A stretch of 64,000 bases of DNA from Halioglobus maricola (GTDB lineage: Bacteria; Pseudomonadota; Gammaproteobacteria; Pseudomonadales; Halieaceae): NCBI RefSeq assembly GCF_009388985.1, contig NZ_CP036422.1:2618501-2682500 (forward strand), given 5' to 3'. The notes under the pieces were generated by a model. The model searched no databases, was not told the DNA's origin, and saw only the letters and a program-made list of their open reading frames with translations. The translations under genes and the position numbers were made by a program. Positions 46,334-55,919 of the stretch are shown here, in pieces (positions within the stretch are counted from its first letter, which is position 1; each line of letters starts with the position of its first letter).

Positions 46334-47776
46334 CTACCCTTTGAACTTCACCAGGAAATCAAACACCCGCGTGGCGAATTTCCCATAAGGCGGACGCAGA
46401 AGCTGCATGGCGGAAAAACCTGCCTGGTAGAAGATCGGACGCATCTTGGAGAACGTCTCGAAACCCTCACGCCCGTGATAGTGGCCCATGCCACTTGCGC
46501 CAACACCACCGAACGGAATATCGTGCTGCGCCACATGGAACAACGCATCGTTGACGGTCACCCCGCCAGACATCACTCGCTCGATATACATGTCCTGTAA
46601 CTTGCGGTCATTCGTGAACGGGTAGAGCGCCAGCGGGCGATCCTTGCTGTTTACGTAATCCACGACTTCCTGATGGTCAGTGTAAGTCATCACCATAAGC
46701 AAAGGGCCAAAAGTCTCGCGGTTGCGGATCGTCATGTCCGGTGTTGTGTCCATGACCGCCGTCATCGGAAATTTACGTGTCTCAAAATTGGGCTGTTGGT
46801 CACCACACAGGTTAACGATGGTGGCACCTTTGTCGCGGGCATCTTCCAGGGTATCGGAGATACGCTGCATAGAGCGGTCATCGATCAGCGAGGTGTAGTC
46901 AGTGTGCTCAATATCGGGACAGTGCTTGGCAGCATAGGCCGTAGCGTGCGCCACGAACTCATCGCGCTGACTCTCGTGTACAAAGACATAGTCGACGTTG
47001 GTACAGATCTGGCCGGCATTGAACTGTTTCACGAACATGATCCGTCCGACCGCTTTCTCCAGATCGTAATTGGGGTCGATAACGGCCGGCGCCTTGCCAC
47101 CCAGCTCCAGTACTACCGGTGTCAGGTTTTGCGCTGCTGACGCCATGACGGACTTACCGGTCTGGCCGGAACCCGTAAAGATAATCAGGTCGAAGGGTAT
47201 CTTGGAAAATTCGATGCCCACACCGCCGGTTTCCTCAAAGAAGCGCAGCTTGTCTTCAGCAAAATATTTCGGCGACAACTCCATCAACAGGCGGGTCAGG
47301 TGGATGGAGTTCTCAGACATCTTCACCATGGCCCGGTTGCCCGCCGCAAACGCGGCTGCCAAAGGCATAAAACTCAGGTTGATAGGGAAGTTCCAGGGTA
47401 CGATCATGCCCACTACACCCAAAGGCTGAGGTATCACGCGATTTTTGGCCCCAGGAAACATCTGGAAATCAACGTGTCGTTTTTGCACCTTCATCCACTT
47501 CTTCAGGTGTTTGATGACATCCTGAACACCGTCAGTCACTGAGATGATCTCAGCAAACTGGGTCTCGTGGCGGGAGCGATTACCGTAGTCCGCACTGATA
47601 GCGTCCATGATCGCATCGACGTTCTCGGATATCATCCGCTTCAGGTTCTTCAGATCCTGCTTGCGCTCGTCATAACTGGGATTGGGGGCATCCATGTAGT
47701 GCTTGCGCTGGAGCTCAAAATGATCGCTAAGGAGGGTGGCGGTGGGGTTATCGAGATTCTCTTGTGCGGCAGTCAT
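46334..47776 (-). CDS. Coniferyl aldehyde dehydrogenase-type ALDH
   Basis: A 480-residue aldehyde dehydrogenase. GVVGMIVPWNFPINLSFMPLAAAFAAGNRAMVKMSE (cofactor site), FTGSGQTGKSVM, VLELGGKAPAVID and NAGQICTNVDYVFVHE (Cys) are the ALDH signatures, and the N-terminal helix FELQRKHYMDAPNPSYDERK plus the C-terminal GMGHYHGREGFETFSKMRPIF match class 3 / coniferyl aldehyde dehydrogenases. These oxidise aromatic or long-chain aldehydes. A fatty-aldehyde role is also possible. It is divergent from the SRPBCC-SDR gene. Confidence 0.87.
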   Translation of the reverse strand: MTAAQENLDNPTATLLSDHFELQRKHYMDAPNPSYDERKQDLKNLKRMISENVDAIMDAISADYGNRSRHETQFAEIISVTDGVQDVIKHLKKWMKVQKRHVDFQMFPGAKNRVIPQPLGVVGMIVPWNFPINLSFMPLAAAFAAGNRAMVKMSENSIHLTRLLMELSPKYFAEDKLRFFEETGGVGIEFSKIPFDLIIFTGSGQTGKSVMASAAQNLTPVVLELGGKAPAVIDPNYDLEKAVGRIMFVKQFNAGQICTNVDYVFVHESQRDEFVAHATAYAAKHCPDIEHTDYTSLIDDRSMQRISDTLEDARDKGATIVNLCGDQQPNFETRKFPMTAVMDTTPDMTIRNRETFGPLLMVMTYTDHQEVVDYVNSKDRPLALYPFTNDRKLQDMYIERVMSGGVTVNDALFHVAQHDIPFGGVGASGMGHYHGREGFETFSKMRPIFYQAGFSAMQLLRPPYGKFATRVFDFLVKFKG

Positions 47777-47926
47777 GGTATCTCTCTGTTCTTCTGCTCA
47801 ATAATTCGTCAGTTTAGCCCATTGGGGGCATTCCGGGCCACCCGGGTCAAAAAAAGGTAAGCCAACCATCGTCAGTGTGCGTATCAACCCTTAATCCAAT
47901 CTGAAACACCACCAGGAAACACCGCC

Positions 47927-49354
47927 ATGACAACTTTGCGCGAAACTATCCGCGTCAGCCGCCCCGCTGCAGAAGCCTTCAACTACATCGCTGATTTCAC
48001 CACGACCCAGGAGTGGGACAGCACCGCGCGCCGGGCGAGCAAGCTCACCCAGGGCCCCATAGGGGTCGGCACATGCTTCCTGGTCAACTGCAAGCTGCCC
48101 GTGGGCGCGGTTGACTTGGAGTACACAGTGATCGAACACCGTCCTCCAGAGCGGATTGTGCTCAGGGGGCAGTGCTCGCTGTTTACCGTAGAAGACACTA
48201 TTACCCTCGCCCCCGATGGGGCGAAGACCCGCATTGATTACGAGGCGAAGTTCGAATTTTCCCCTCTGCTCCGACGGACAATGTTCGCCATAGGCCCGGG
48301 CATGCGCAAGATGGGCAGGGAATCGCTAGAGGGCCTGCGGGCCGCGCTCGATGACGCGCAGCCGGCACCAAAGCCTGCCGAAAGTTCGGTATCCGGGCTG
48401 GCATCCATGGCGTCGGTAGCGCGCTTCTCCCGCCTTGGTTATCGTCGGGCTAGCCCCGGATTTGCGCCATTATCGGCTGACATCCGCGAGCGTCATATCC
48501 TCCTCACGGGAGCAACATCTGGTTTGGGCCTGGCTACCGCGCGAGACCTCGCGGCACGCGGTGCGCAATTAACGTTGGTGATACGCGACGCTGAGCGCGG
48601 GAAGCGACTACGAGACGAATTGATCGCCGACACTGGCAATCCTCATATCAGGATTGAGGTGGCTGACCTTGGCCTGCTCGCAGAAACGGAAGACCTCGCC
48701 AAACGCCTGCGCAAGCGTGGCGAACCGATCGATATATTGATCAACAATGCCGGCGCGCTATTCCCCGAGCACGCGCTGACCAGCGAAGGCTACGAGCGCA
48801 GTGTCGCCCTGCTGCTTCTCTCACCGTGGATCCTGACGCTCGGCATAAAGCCATTACTCGCAGGCCGCAGCGATTCCAGAGTGATCAATGTCGTCTCCGG
48901 AGGCATGTATACGCAACGCCTGAGCACACAACAGCTCGGCAGTACCTCTGATGAAGGCTACTCTGGCCCGGTGGCCTACGCTCAAGCCAAGCGTGCGTTA
49001 ATGATTGTGACCCAGGCATGGGCCCGGGAGTGGGCTGACGAGGGCATCACCGTTAATGCGATGCACCCCGGCTGGGCAGACACCCCCGGGGTGCGTGATT
49101 CACTACCACGTTTCCATCGCCTCACCCGTGGCATTCTTCGCACTCCGGAAGAAGGCGCAGATACCATCATATGGCAAGCGGTGTCCCCGGAAGCGGGCGA
49201 AATCAGCGGACAACTACTGCTGGACAGACAGCCGCAGCCATTCTACCTGAGCGGAAAAACCGTCGAAGACGAGCTGGAGCGGCAGAGACTGGTACAGTTT
49301 CTCGAGCCGTTCCGTCCCGTCATCCGCAAAGCACGCAAACGGGCTGTAAAATGA
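47927..49354 (+). CDS. SRPBCC-SDR fusion protein
   Basis: A 475-residue fusion. Residues 1-140 form an SRPBCC (START-like) lipid-binding fold (TIRVSRPAAEAFNYIADFTTTQEWDS), followed by a short linker, and residues about 185-450 are a short-chain dehydrogenase: TGATSGLG (194-201), NNAG (273-276), the catalytic pair Tyr351 and Lys355 (YAQAK). The ligand cavity of SRPBCC may present a lipid or other hydrophobic substrate to the dehydrogenase. Its stop overlaps the photolyase ATG (ATGA), so the two are coupled and belong to the light/oxidant island. No substrate is known. Confidence 0.85.
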   Translation: MTTLRETIRVSRPAAEAFNYIADFTTTQEWDSTARRASKLTQGPIGVGTCFLVNCKLPVGAVDLEYTVIEHRPPERIVLRGQCSLFTVEDTITLAPDGAKTRIDYEAKFEFSPLLRRTMFAIGPGMRKMGRESLEGLRAALDDAQPAPKPAESSVSGLASMASVARFSRLGYRRASPGFAPLSADIRERHILLTGATSGLGLATARDLAARGAQLTLVIRDAERGKRLRDELIADTGNPHIRIEVADLGLLAETEDLAKRLRKRGEPIDILINNAGALFPEHALTSEGYERSVALLLLSPWILTLGIKPLLAGRSDSRVINVVSGGMYTQRLSTQQLGSTSDEGYSGPVAYAQAKRALMIVTQAWAREWADEGITVNAMHPGWADTPGVRDSLPRFHRLTRGILRTPEEGADTIIWQAVSPEAGEISGQLLLDRQPQPFYLSGKTVEDELERQRLVQFLEPFRPVIRKARKRAVK

Positions 49355-50742
49355 CCGCACCGGTCATCTACTGGCATCGTCAGGATTTGAGGCTGGACGA
49401 CCTGCCGGGGCTGAGTGCAGCGAGCGCCGAAGGCGAGGTCATCCCCTGTTACATCCTGGACGATACCCCGTCAGACCCCTGGGGCCCGGGAACGGCCAGC
49501 CGCTGGTGGCTGCATCACAGCCTTGTGGCTCTGAGCGAGCAATTGAAGGAAAGGGGCGGCAAGCTTCTGGTCCTGCGCGGCAAACCCGAAAAGCTGTTGC
49601 CAAAGCTGGCCGCTGAAACCGGTGCCAGCGCTGTCTACTGCAGCGAATTACTCGAACCCGCGGCGCGTCAATTGCAGCAACATGTGGCCCGATCACTGGA
49701 ACAGGCAGCATTAGTCCTGCGCGCCAGCCCAGGCACTACTCTGGTACACCCGGAGTATATGCGCCGACCCGATGGGAGCTTTTACAAAGTCTTCACGCCG
49801 TTCTGGCGAAAATTACGCCAGGGCGATATCGCTGCGCCAACTTCAACCGCCAGCACTCGCTTCTGGCGTGGCCCGCTGACATCCCTGCCCGCTTCAGAAT
49901 GGGGCCTGCTTGAGGGATCTCGGGACTACAGCGCAGCTCTGGCCCACCCCTGGCAACCCGGTCAGCACGGCGCCCAACAGCGGATGGAGAGCTTTGTAGC
50001 GAGCCAGATTCACCACTATGACGCGCACCGCAACGCGCCGGCGAAAAATGCCTGCTCGAGACTGTCGCCGCATCTGCACTACGGCGAAATTTCTCCCCAC
50101 AGGGTCTGGCACACGGCTATCGCGCAAGGGCCGGAAGCGGACGGATTCCTCTCTGAGGTCGCCTGGCGCGAATTCAACTATCACCAGCTCTACGCCAACC
50201 CCGACATGCCCGAGGTCGCTCTGCGGGCTCCTTTTCGCGATTTCCCGTGGCTGCCAAGGGAAGATTTATTCGAGGCCTGGAAGGCAGGGATGACCGGGTA
50301 TCCGTTGGTGGATGCAGGCATGCGTGAGCTCGCCCAAACCGGCTTTATGCATAACCGGGTGCGCATGGTCGCCGCCTCATTTCTGTGCAAACACCTGTTG
50401 ATTCCCTGGCAGTGGGGCGCGCGATGGTTCTGGGATCAACTGGTAGACGCCGACCTGGCAAGCAACAGTGGCGGCTGGCAGTGGGTAGCAGGTTGCGGGC
50501 TGGACGCAGCGCCCTACTTCCGGGTTTTCAACCCGATCATTCAGAGCGAGAAGTTCGACCCGCAGGGCGACTACCTGAAACAATGGCTACCCGAACTCTC
50601 GGCACTGCAGGGCAAAAGCGTGCACAAGCCCTGGCTTACTCCTCTCCTTGCGCCGGACTACCCCGCCCCCGTCGTCGATCACGCGGAGGCGCGTCAAGCC
50701 GCTCTCGCCGCCTGGGATACCATTCGCACTCAGTCGGCGTAG
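49351..50742 (+). CDS. phrB: Class I deoxyribodipyrimidine photolyase
   Basis: A 463-residue photolyase. The N-terminal Rossmann domain starts WHRQDLRLDDLPGL; the C-terminal FAD domain has SRLSPHLHYGEISPHRVW, WREFNYHQLY, MTGYPLVDAGMRELAQTGFMHNRVRMVAASFLCKHLLIPWQWGARWFWDQLVDADLASNSGGWQWVAGCGLDAAPYFRVFNP, the classical FAD-binding and CPD-repair block. It reverses cyclobutane pyrimidine dimers with light energy. It is coupled to the SRPBCC-SDR gene by an ATGA overlap, and its end overlaps the convergent secreted-protein gene by 13 bases. Confidence 0.95.
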   Translation: MTAPVIYWHRQDLRLDDLPGLSAASAEGEVIPCYILDDTPSDPWGPGTASRWWLHHSLVALSEQLKERGGKLLVLRGKPEKLLPKLAAETGASAVYCSELLEPAARQLQQHVARSLEQAALVLRASPGTTLVHPEYMRRPDGSFYKVFTPFWRKLRQGDIAAPTSTASTRFWRGPLTSLPASEWGLLEGSRDYSAALAHPWQPGQHGAQQRMESFVASQIHHYDAHRNAPAKNACSRLSPHLHYGEISPHRVWHTAIAQGPEADGFLSEVAWREFNYHQLYANPDMPEVALRAPFRDFPWLPREDLFEAWKAGMTGYPLVDAGMRELAQTGFMHNRVRMVAASFLCKHLLIPWQWGARWFWDQLVDADLASNSGGWQWVAGCGLDAAPYFRVFNPIIQSEKFDPQGDYLKQWLPELSALQGKSVHKPWLTPLLAPDYPAPVVDHAEARQAALAAWDTIRTQSA

Positions 50743-51359
50743 CGGTATCGGATCTCGACGTTCTGACCCTGCCCCTGGGCATCGGGAATATTGCTGAGGC
50801 CGGAAAACCTGACCAGTCTCCGGTCACTGTCATACGCCAACTCAATGTTGTCGGTCAGCATTGCGAGCCACCAGGCATCAAGGCTGACCGACAAACACGT
50901 TAGACCTTCCTCGCATGCGGCACCGGAATTGGTGACACGCATTCCCAACGGCTTGGATCTGCCGAGCACGAGAAACGGAAAGGCCACTTCGTCACCGGCG
51001 CTCAATGCGTCCCAGCTCTGGCGTATGAAATGATCAAACCCCGCGTCTACCACGACATCCGGTTTTAGCCCGGTCGGTGATGTTGTGGTTTTACCGCGGC
51101 GCAGATCGCGCATCGTTACCGTGGGCGCTGGCAACGCAGTGGAATAGTCGAGCGATTTGACGCCAATGGTTTCTCCACTGGCATCCACGTAAGTGATCTC
51201 GCACTGACTTTTGGTCTCATTGCAGGCATGCATTTCTCGATACAGTAACTCCTCGCCACCCAGAGCCCGTGCTTCACCAATAATGTCAGCTGCGCTGGAT
51301 GCACCTGCAGTCCCGCTCACGAGTGCCAGGAGCAGCGCGTTAGTAAGCTGATTGCGCAT
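50730..51359 (-). CDS. Secreted protein of unknown function in the light-response operon
   Basis: A 209-residue protein with a signal peptide (to about ASSAADI). The mature domain has LYREMHACNETKSQCEITYVDASGE and SGAACEEGLTCLSVSLDAW, i.e. two potential disulfide pairs, and a YDSDRRLVRFSG.SNI end. I do not recognise the family. ATG 51359 lies 20 bases inside the end of the DUF2878 gene. As the last gene in the presumed sigma-controlled operon it may act outside the cytoplasm in the same process. Confidence 0.78.
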   Translation of the reverse strand: MRNQLTNALLLALVSGTAGASSAADIIGEARALGGEELLYREMHACNETKSQCEITYVDASGETIGVKSLDYSTALPAPTVTMRDLRRGKTTTSPTGLKPDVVVDAGFDHFIRQSWDALSAGDEVAFPFLVLGRSKPLGMRVTNSGAACEEGLTCLSVSLDAWWLAMLTDNIELAYDSDRRLVRFSGLSNIPDAQGQGQNVEIRYRYAD

Positions 51360-51870
51360 CGGCACTCCCTGCGGCTGCACCGCGTTCCAGACGACCTGCG
51401 AGCACCAGCAACAGGGGGAATAATAAACCCCAACTCACCAGTAACACTGCAGTACTGACACCGGCTGAACCCAACTCCACATCACTCAGGCTTGCCCCCA
51501 GCCGATAGCTGCCGTAACCACCAAAACCTCCTACCAGCGCGGCCAGCCACAGGTGCTCGCGTAAACCGGCAAAGGCATGCATCAAGGTTGAGGCGAATGC
51601 GGGCCACAGCGCTGACAACCAGAGTGGTGCCGTTCCTGCAGCAACAACAAGAATGCCTGCCGCAAACATGAGCTGGTCGAGCAGGAAACCGCCCGCCGCC
51701 ACCAGCGCCAACAGCATTAGCTCAGCCCTGCCCGGTTTGAAAATGGCAACATGCACCGCGAGATAGACGGAGGTAGCCACCCAGGACCACAGGTCATGCT
51801 GCAGCATCACGACCGCAAACCAGCACACGTTGAACAGGGTGCCGTTGAGCAGCTTCCGCGCCATCATCAT
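51340..51870 (-). CDS. DUF2878 membrane protein
   Basis: A 176-residue protein with about five hydrophobic helices and an early LLNGTLFNVCWFAVVMLQHDLWSWVA segment typical of DUF2878. The start overlaps the methyltransferase stop by 1 base (TGATG). DUF2878 genes commonly occur with DUF1365, flavin amine oxidase and CFA-synthase-like genes. Function unknown. Confidence 0.85.
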   Translation of the reverse strand: MMMARKLLNGTLFNVCWFAVVMLQHDLWSWVATSVYLAVHVAIFKPGRAELMLLALVAAGGFLLDQLMFAAGILVVAAGTAPLWLSALWPAFASTLMHAFAGLREHLWLAALVGGFGGYGSYRLGASLSDVELGSAGVSTAVLLVSWGLLFPLLLVLAGRLERGAAAGSADAQSAY

Positions 51871-53120
51871 CAAGCCCCGAACCGGTACCCAGGCTTGGCC
51901 ATGGTGACCTGCACTGTGCTGATAATGCGTTCCCTGAAACCGCCTTCGCAATAGCAGAGATAAAACTCCCACATACGCTCAAACGTTTGGTCAAAGCCTT
52001 GCGCGGTCACCTCTTCTCGTGCGGCTGTAAAGCGCTCACGCCAATCGGCCAGCGTGCGAGCGTAATCGAGTGTGATATCGCGAAGATTGATGATCTGCAG
52101 ATCGGTATCCTTGGCCAGATGCTTTGCAATCACTTCCACTGAAGGCAAGGCGCCACCGGGGAAAATGTAGCGTTTGATGAAGTCGACCGAGTCCCGCGCC
52201 TGACGGTAGCGCTGATCCTGAACAGTAATCGCCTGCATCGCAAAAAGACCGCCGGGCTTGAGCAGGTGGCTACAGCGGCTGAAATATTCGCTGTAGAACT
52301 GGTGCCCCACCGCTTCTACCATTTCTATTGAAACGAGTTTGTCGTAGGTTCCTTCCAATTCCCGATAGTCTTTACACAAGACCTCTACACGGTCTTCCAG
52401 GCCCAGTTCTTTAACCCGCGCCTGCGCATACTCGTGCTGCTCGCGGGAGATAGTAGTTGTAGTGACCCGACAACCGTAGTGGGTGGCCGCGTGGATGGCC
52501 ATGCCGCCCCAGCCAGTACCAATTTCCAGCAGATGATCATCGGCTGTTAGCTCCAGTTGCTTACACAGCAGGTCGAGCTTGTGGACTGAAGCCTCCTCCA
52601 GTGTGCTGTCAGCTGCTGGATAGACGCCCGACGAATACATCATGGTCGGGTCTAAAAACAGGCTGAAGAAGTCGTTACCCAGGTCGTAATGCGCTGAGAT
52701 ATTGCGCGCCGAGCCAGACTTACTGTTGGCGTTGCCCAGATGCATCAATTTCAGCAGCACCTTCTTGCTCCAGGAAGCACTGGTGTTGATCGCCTGCATT
52801 GCCTGCAGATTGGCACTGAACAGACGAATAACAGCGACGAGGTCTGGCGTCGTCCACAAGCCCTGCATATAAGCCTCACCTGAGCCGACAATGCCTGAGC
52901 GCAGGAGACTGGCATAGGCCTCGTCAGAATGGATATGCACCACCGCCTCCGGCTGCCCGCCCGGTCCGAATTCCTGACGGCTGGTGCCTTCTACAATCGT
53001 CAGGGACCCTGTGCTGACCCTGGACAACATGCGCATCACAATGCGGCGGGAAAAGCCCCCTCCGCGCCAATGCTCACGCAGTGTGGGCAGGCGGACGAGA
53101 CGAACACTGGGATTACTCAT
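51870..53120 (-). CDS. Cyclopropane-fatty-acid-synthase-like SAM methyltransferase
   Basis: A 416-residue CFA-synthase family protein. The SAM-binding motif [37 protein letters not shown] and the N-terminal lipid-binding domain with [22 protein letters not shown] are present. It methylates a fatty-acyl chain of a membrane phospholipid with SAM. In sigmaE-ChrR regulons such enzymes take part in cyclopropane or furan fatty-acid production. The gene overlaps DUF1365 by 4 bases, so both are translationally coupled. Confidence 0.9.
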   Translation of the reverse strand: MSNPSVRLVRLPTLREHWRGGGFSRRIVMRMLSRVSTGSLTIVEGTSRQEFGPGGQPEAVVHIHSDEAYASLLRSGIVGSGEAYMQGLWTTPDLVAVIRLFSANLQAMQAINTSASWSKKVLLKLMHLGNANSKSGSARNISAHYDLGNDFFSLFLDPTMMYSSGVYPAADSTLEEASVHKLDLLCKQLELTADDHLLEIGTGWGGMAIHAATHYGCRVTTTTISREQHEYAQARVKELGLEDRVEVLCKDYRELEGTYDKLVSIEMVEAVGHQFYSEYFSRCSHLLKPGGLFAMQAITVQDQRYRQARDSVDFIKRYIFPGGALPSVEVIAKHLAKDTDLQIINLRDITLDYARTLADWRERFTAAREEVTAQGFDQTFERMWEFYLCYCEGGFRERIISTVQVTMAKPGYRFGA

Positions 53121-53875
53121 AAAATATTCTCGCTCTTGGAGTTGTGTGGGTGGGGAACAAAAGGAACACCTTTAGACCAGAGGCGCAGCGCCTGCCAGTA
53201 GATACCGAGGGCAACGCGCGCAGTCATGAACGGGTACAGCAACAAGTGCCGGGTGAAGTTCGCTGCACTGGCGGGCTGTCGCTCCAGGTGAAGCGTGGCA
53301 TCAAATTCCTTGCTGCCCCTGCGCAAATTAGCCAGGTGTAAGACCAGCTTTTCATCCGGGACGTTACAGCGCCAGCGGTAGCGCATATCCATCGGCATAA
53401 AGGGAGAGACATGCATAGCCTTGTCGAACTCGGTTTCCTGCCAGCCGGGGCGGCCGCCGGCCGCCAAGACATAGATGTGGCTCTGATTCCAGGGCGTATT
53501 GGTGACTTCCAGTACCGTGTAGCGCAGCTCATCGGTCTCGTCATAGCAGTAGTAGCAGGTGATCGGGTTAATCAGATAGCCAAAATAGCGCAGATTGGCG
53601 AGCATACACACTCTGCCAGTAAAGGGCTCTCCGCTGAAATTCTCCACCTCCGCCAGCACCGCCTCCTTGAGGGGTACCTGGGGGTCGCCAAGAAAATCCT
53701 CGCGGCGGAACCTGGCCAGCGCGGGCGATGTTGCTGACCATCCTGGCGCACGGCCCAACAACTGGGGCAATTCATCGAGATCGAGGAAAGGCATGAAGAC
53801 GCGATAGCGAAAGCTGTGTCCCTTGCCCGTCAATCGGCGATGCTGCACCCAACCCGTGTAGAGGGCACTGTTCAC
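53117..53875 (-). CDS. DUF1365 protein
   Basis: A 252-residue protein with the DUF1365 signatures: [32 protein letters not shown] near the start, [20 protein letters not shown] in the middle and [15 protein letters not shown] further on. The family is found next to CFA synthases and flavin amine oxidases. Its enzymatic role is unknown, probably in fatty-acid modification. It overlaps its neighbours on both sides by 4 bases. Confidence 0.92.
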   Translation of the reverse strand: MNSALYTGWVQHRRLTGKGHSFRYRVFMPFLDLDELPQLLGRAPGWSATSPALARFRREDFLGDPQVPLKEAVLAEVENFSGEPFTGRVCMLANLRYFGYLINPITCYYCYDETDELRYTVLEVTNTPWNQSHIYVLAAGGRPGWQETEFDKAMHVSPFMPMDMRYRWRCNVPDEKLVLHLANLRRGSKEFDATLHLERQPASAANFTRHLLLYPFMTARVALGIYWQALRLWSKGVPFVPHPHNSKSENIL

Positions 53876-55146
53876 GCAACGCTGCCAAGGCTGGTAATGA
53901 CGCTGGCACGGCTATTCAATTTTTCGGCTACCCGCTTGGCAGAGAATACGCCATCTTCGTGAAAACCGTTGCGCCAATAAGCACCACAAAACCACGTGGC
54001 GCCGCCGTTGATCTCACCCCAACGTTCCTGTGCGGCCATCCCCTCCACGGTGAAGACCGGGTGGTCATAGCTGAACCTGCCAAGAATCTTGTGGGGGTTG
54101 ATCGCCTCACTGTCGTTAAGCGTGACGCAGAAAGTCTCCGGCGCTTCGATACCTTGCAGCAAATTCATATTGTAAGTGAGCGTAGCCCGCTCACGACCCG
54201 GTTTGCGTTGATAATTCCAGCACGACCAGGTGAGGCGATTGGTGGGCAGCAAAGTGGTATCTGTGTGCAACACCACATCGTTGCTCTGGTAAGGAATCGC
54301 TCCAAGTACGGCAACTTCGTCTTCGCTCGGGTCGGCCAGTAACTTCAGGGCCTGGTCGCTGTGGCACGCAAAAACCACCGCGTCGAAATTTTCCCGCTTG
54401 CCGTTCTGGAATAGAATTTCTGCTCCGCCAGCACTGCGCTTGACGCCAGAGATATTCACATTGGTGCGCACACGGTCGAGAAACGGATCCACGAGGGGCT
54501 TGAGATACTCTCTGGAGCCGCCTTCTACCACCCGCCACTGGGGCCGGTTGCGGACACTCAAAAGCCCGTGGTTAGCGAAGAAACGAATGAAGAATTCCAG
54601 CGGGAAATCGAGCATTACCTGTACATCGGCGGACCAGATAGCGGACCCCATGGGCACAAGGTAATAGTCGCGGAAGGTATCGCTGTAGCTGTTGTGTGCA
54701 AGATACTGGCCCAGCGTCATGCCGGGAGCCAGCTTCCCACTCTCGAGATCGGCGACCGACTCCCGGTTGAAACGCAGGATATCTCGCACCATTCTCAGGA
54801 AACGCGGTGACACCAGGTTCCGGCGCTGGGCGAACAGGCTGTTGAGGCCGGAACCGGCATACTCCAGGCCGCTGGCGCGGTCAGACAGGCTGAAACTCAT
54901 GCGGGTGGGCTTGTTACTCACCCCCAGCTCGTCCAGCAGCGCGATAAAGTTAGGGTAGGTCCAATCGTTATAGACAATGAACCCCGTATCGATCGCATAG
55001 CGCCGACCGCCAAGTGCGACATCGACCGTCGCCGTGTGGCCGCCGATGCGCTTGTCTCGCTCCAACACGTGCACTTCGTGATCCCTGTTAAGGTAATGCG
55101 CACATGCCAGCCCGGAGATACCTGACCCTATCACTGCAATTTTCAT
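53872..55146 (-). CDS. FAD-dependent amine-oxidase-like oxidoreductase
   Basis: A 424-residue flavoprotein. The N-terminal dinucleotide fold [40 protein letters not shown] and the NAD/FAD-dependent amine-oxidase C-terminal elements ([16 protein letters not shown]) are present. Members of this type sit with DUF1365 and CFA-like methyltransferases and are proposed to dehydrogenate methylated fatty acids in furan fatty-acid formation. It is the first gene of the operon, under a TGATCC-type promoter at 55181-55210. Confidence 0.88.
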   Translation of the reverse strand: MKIAVIGSGISGLACAHYLNRDHEVHVLERDKRIGGHTATVDVALGGRRYAIDTGFIVYNDWTYPNFIALLDELGVSNKPTRMSFSLSDRASGLEYAGSGLNSLFAQRRNLVSPRFLRMVRDILRFNRESVADLESGKLAPGMTLGQYLAHNSYSDTFRDYYLVPMGSAIWSADVQVMLDFPLEFFIRFFANHGLLSVRNRPQWRVVEGGSREYLKPLVDPFLDRVRTNVNISGVKRSAGGAEILFQNGKRENFDAVVFACHSDQALKLLADPSEDEVAVLGAIPYQSNDVVLHTDTTLLPTNRLTWSCWNYQRKPGRERATLTYNMNLLQGIEAPETFCVTLNDSEAINPHKILGRFSYDHPVFTVEGMAAQERWGEINGGATWFCGAYWRNGFHEDGVFSAKRVAEKLNSRASVITSLGSVA

Positions 55147-55180
55147 AAGCTCCCTGCTTATATGGTTACACGTTCATGGC

Positions 55181-55210
55181 TAATTACGCCAATTCAGGGC
55201 CCGCGGATCA
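55181..55210 (-). promoter_or_regulatory. ECF sigma (sigmaE/ChrR-type) promoter for the flavin oxidase operon
   Basis: On the minus strand, TGATCC (55210-55205) is followed by 18 bases and TAATTA (55186-55181). This is 35 bases upstream of the start at 55146. The -35 word matches that known for R. sphaeroides sigmaE. Confidence 0.75.
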
Positions 55211-55237
55211 ATCTAGCCAACAAATGGACAATCGGGG

Positions 55238-55265
55238 TGATCCACCCCCAAAGAACACGCGTAAC
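55238..55265 (+). promoter_or_regulatory. ECF sigma (sigmaE/ChrR-type) promoter for the sigma-chrR operon
   Basis: TGATCC (55238-55243) is followed by 18 bases and TAAC (55262-55265). Layout and spacing equal those of the divergent promoter, indicating autoregulation of the sigma gene. The ATG is at 55328, leaving a leader of about 55 bases. Confidence 0.78.
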
Positions 55266-55327
55266 AATGCTCAAAGGTGCTAGACTTTGGAAGAATAACA
55301 GTGACTTACACGGGAGCTCAGCCTCAT

Positions 55328-55918
55328 ATGGCAGGTAGCATCGGGATAGATTCCACCGGTCGCAGAGACGACGAGTGGAGCCAATGTCTGCAATTAGTTG
55401 CAGACAACCAGGACCGCGAGGCATTTTCACGCCTCTTCGGACACTTTGCTCCTCTCATCAAGGCCTTCGCGATCAACGGGTCCGCTATGGCGGCAGCCCA
55501 CGCTGAGGAGCTTGTGCAAGAGGTCATGATCAAGGTCTGGCAGAAGGCCGCGGCCTTCAACCCGCACAAGGCGGCCGCAAGCACCTGGATTTACACAATA
55601 GCGCGGAACTGTAGAACCGACATGTACCGCCGCCTGCAGAAGTTTGACACGCCTTTGAGCGCGGAAGACATCTGGCCCGATCACGAGGGCGATAACGAAG
55701 AACTCTTCACCGCGGTGCAGCAAAAACGCGATGAAGTGAAGGTGAGGGAAATGCTCCAGCAATTGCCACACGAGCAGGCACTGATCCTGAACAAGGTATA
55801 TATGGAAGGCAAATCTCATAGCGAGGTCGCAGAGGAACTTGATCTGCCACTGGGGACAGTGAAGTCCCGAGTTCGACTCGCAATGAAAAAATTACAACTG
55901 ACAGCAGAAAGACACTGA
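55328..55918 (+). CDS. ECF sigma factor, RpoE/ChrR group
   Basis: A 196-residue sigma70-family factor with region 2 (about 30-105, FSRLFGHFAPLIKAFAINGSAMAAAHAEELVQEVMIKVWQKAAAFNPHKAAASTWIYTIARNCRTD) and region 4 (about 130-190, MLQQLPHEQALILNKVYMEGKSHSEVAEELDLPLGTVKSRVRLAMKKL). ChrR-family anti-sigma factor follows 1 base after the stop. This pair is the singlet-oxygen-responsive module of R. sphaeroides. ATG 55328 is used; upstream in-frame TTG 55277 would include the promoter. Confidence 0.92.
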   Translation: MAGSIGIDSTGRRDDEWSQCLQLVADNQDREAFSRLFGHFAPLIKAFAINGSAMAAAHAEELVQEVMIKVWQKAAAFNPHKAAASTWIYTIARNCRTDMYRRLQKFDTPLSAEDIWPDHEGDNEELFTAVQQKRDEVKVREMLQQLPHEQALILNKVYMEGKSHSEVAEELDLPLGTVKSRVRLAMKKLQLTAERH

Positions 55919-55919
55919 T

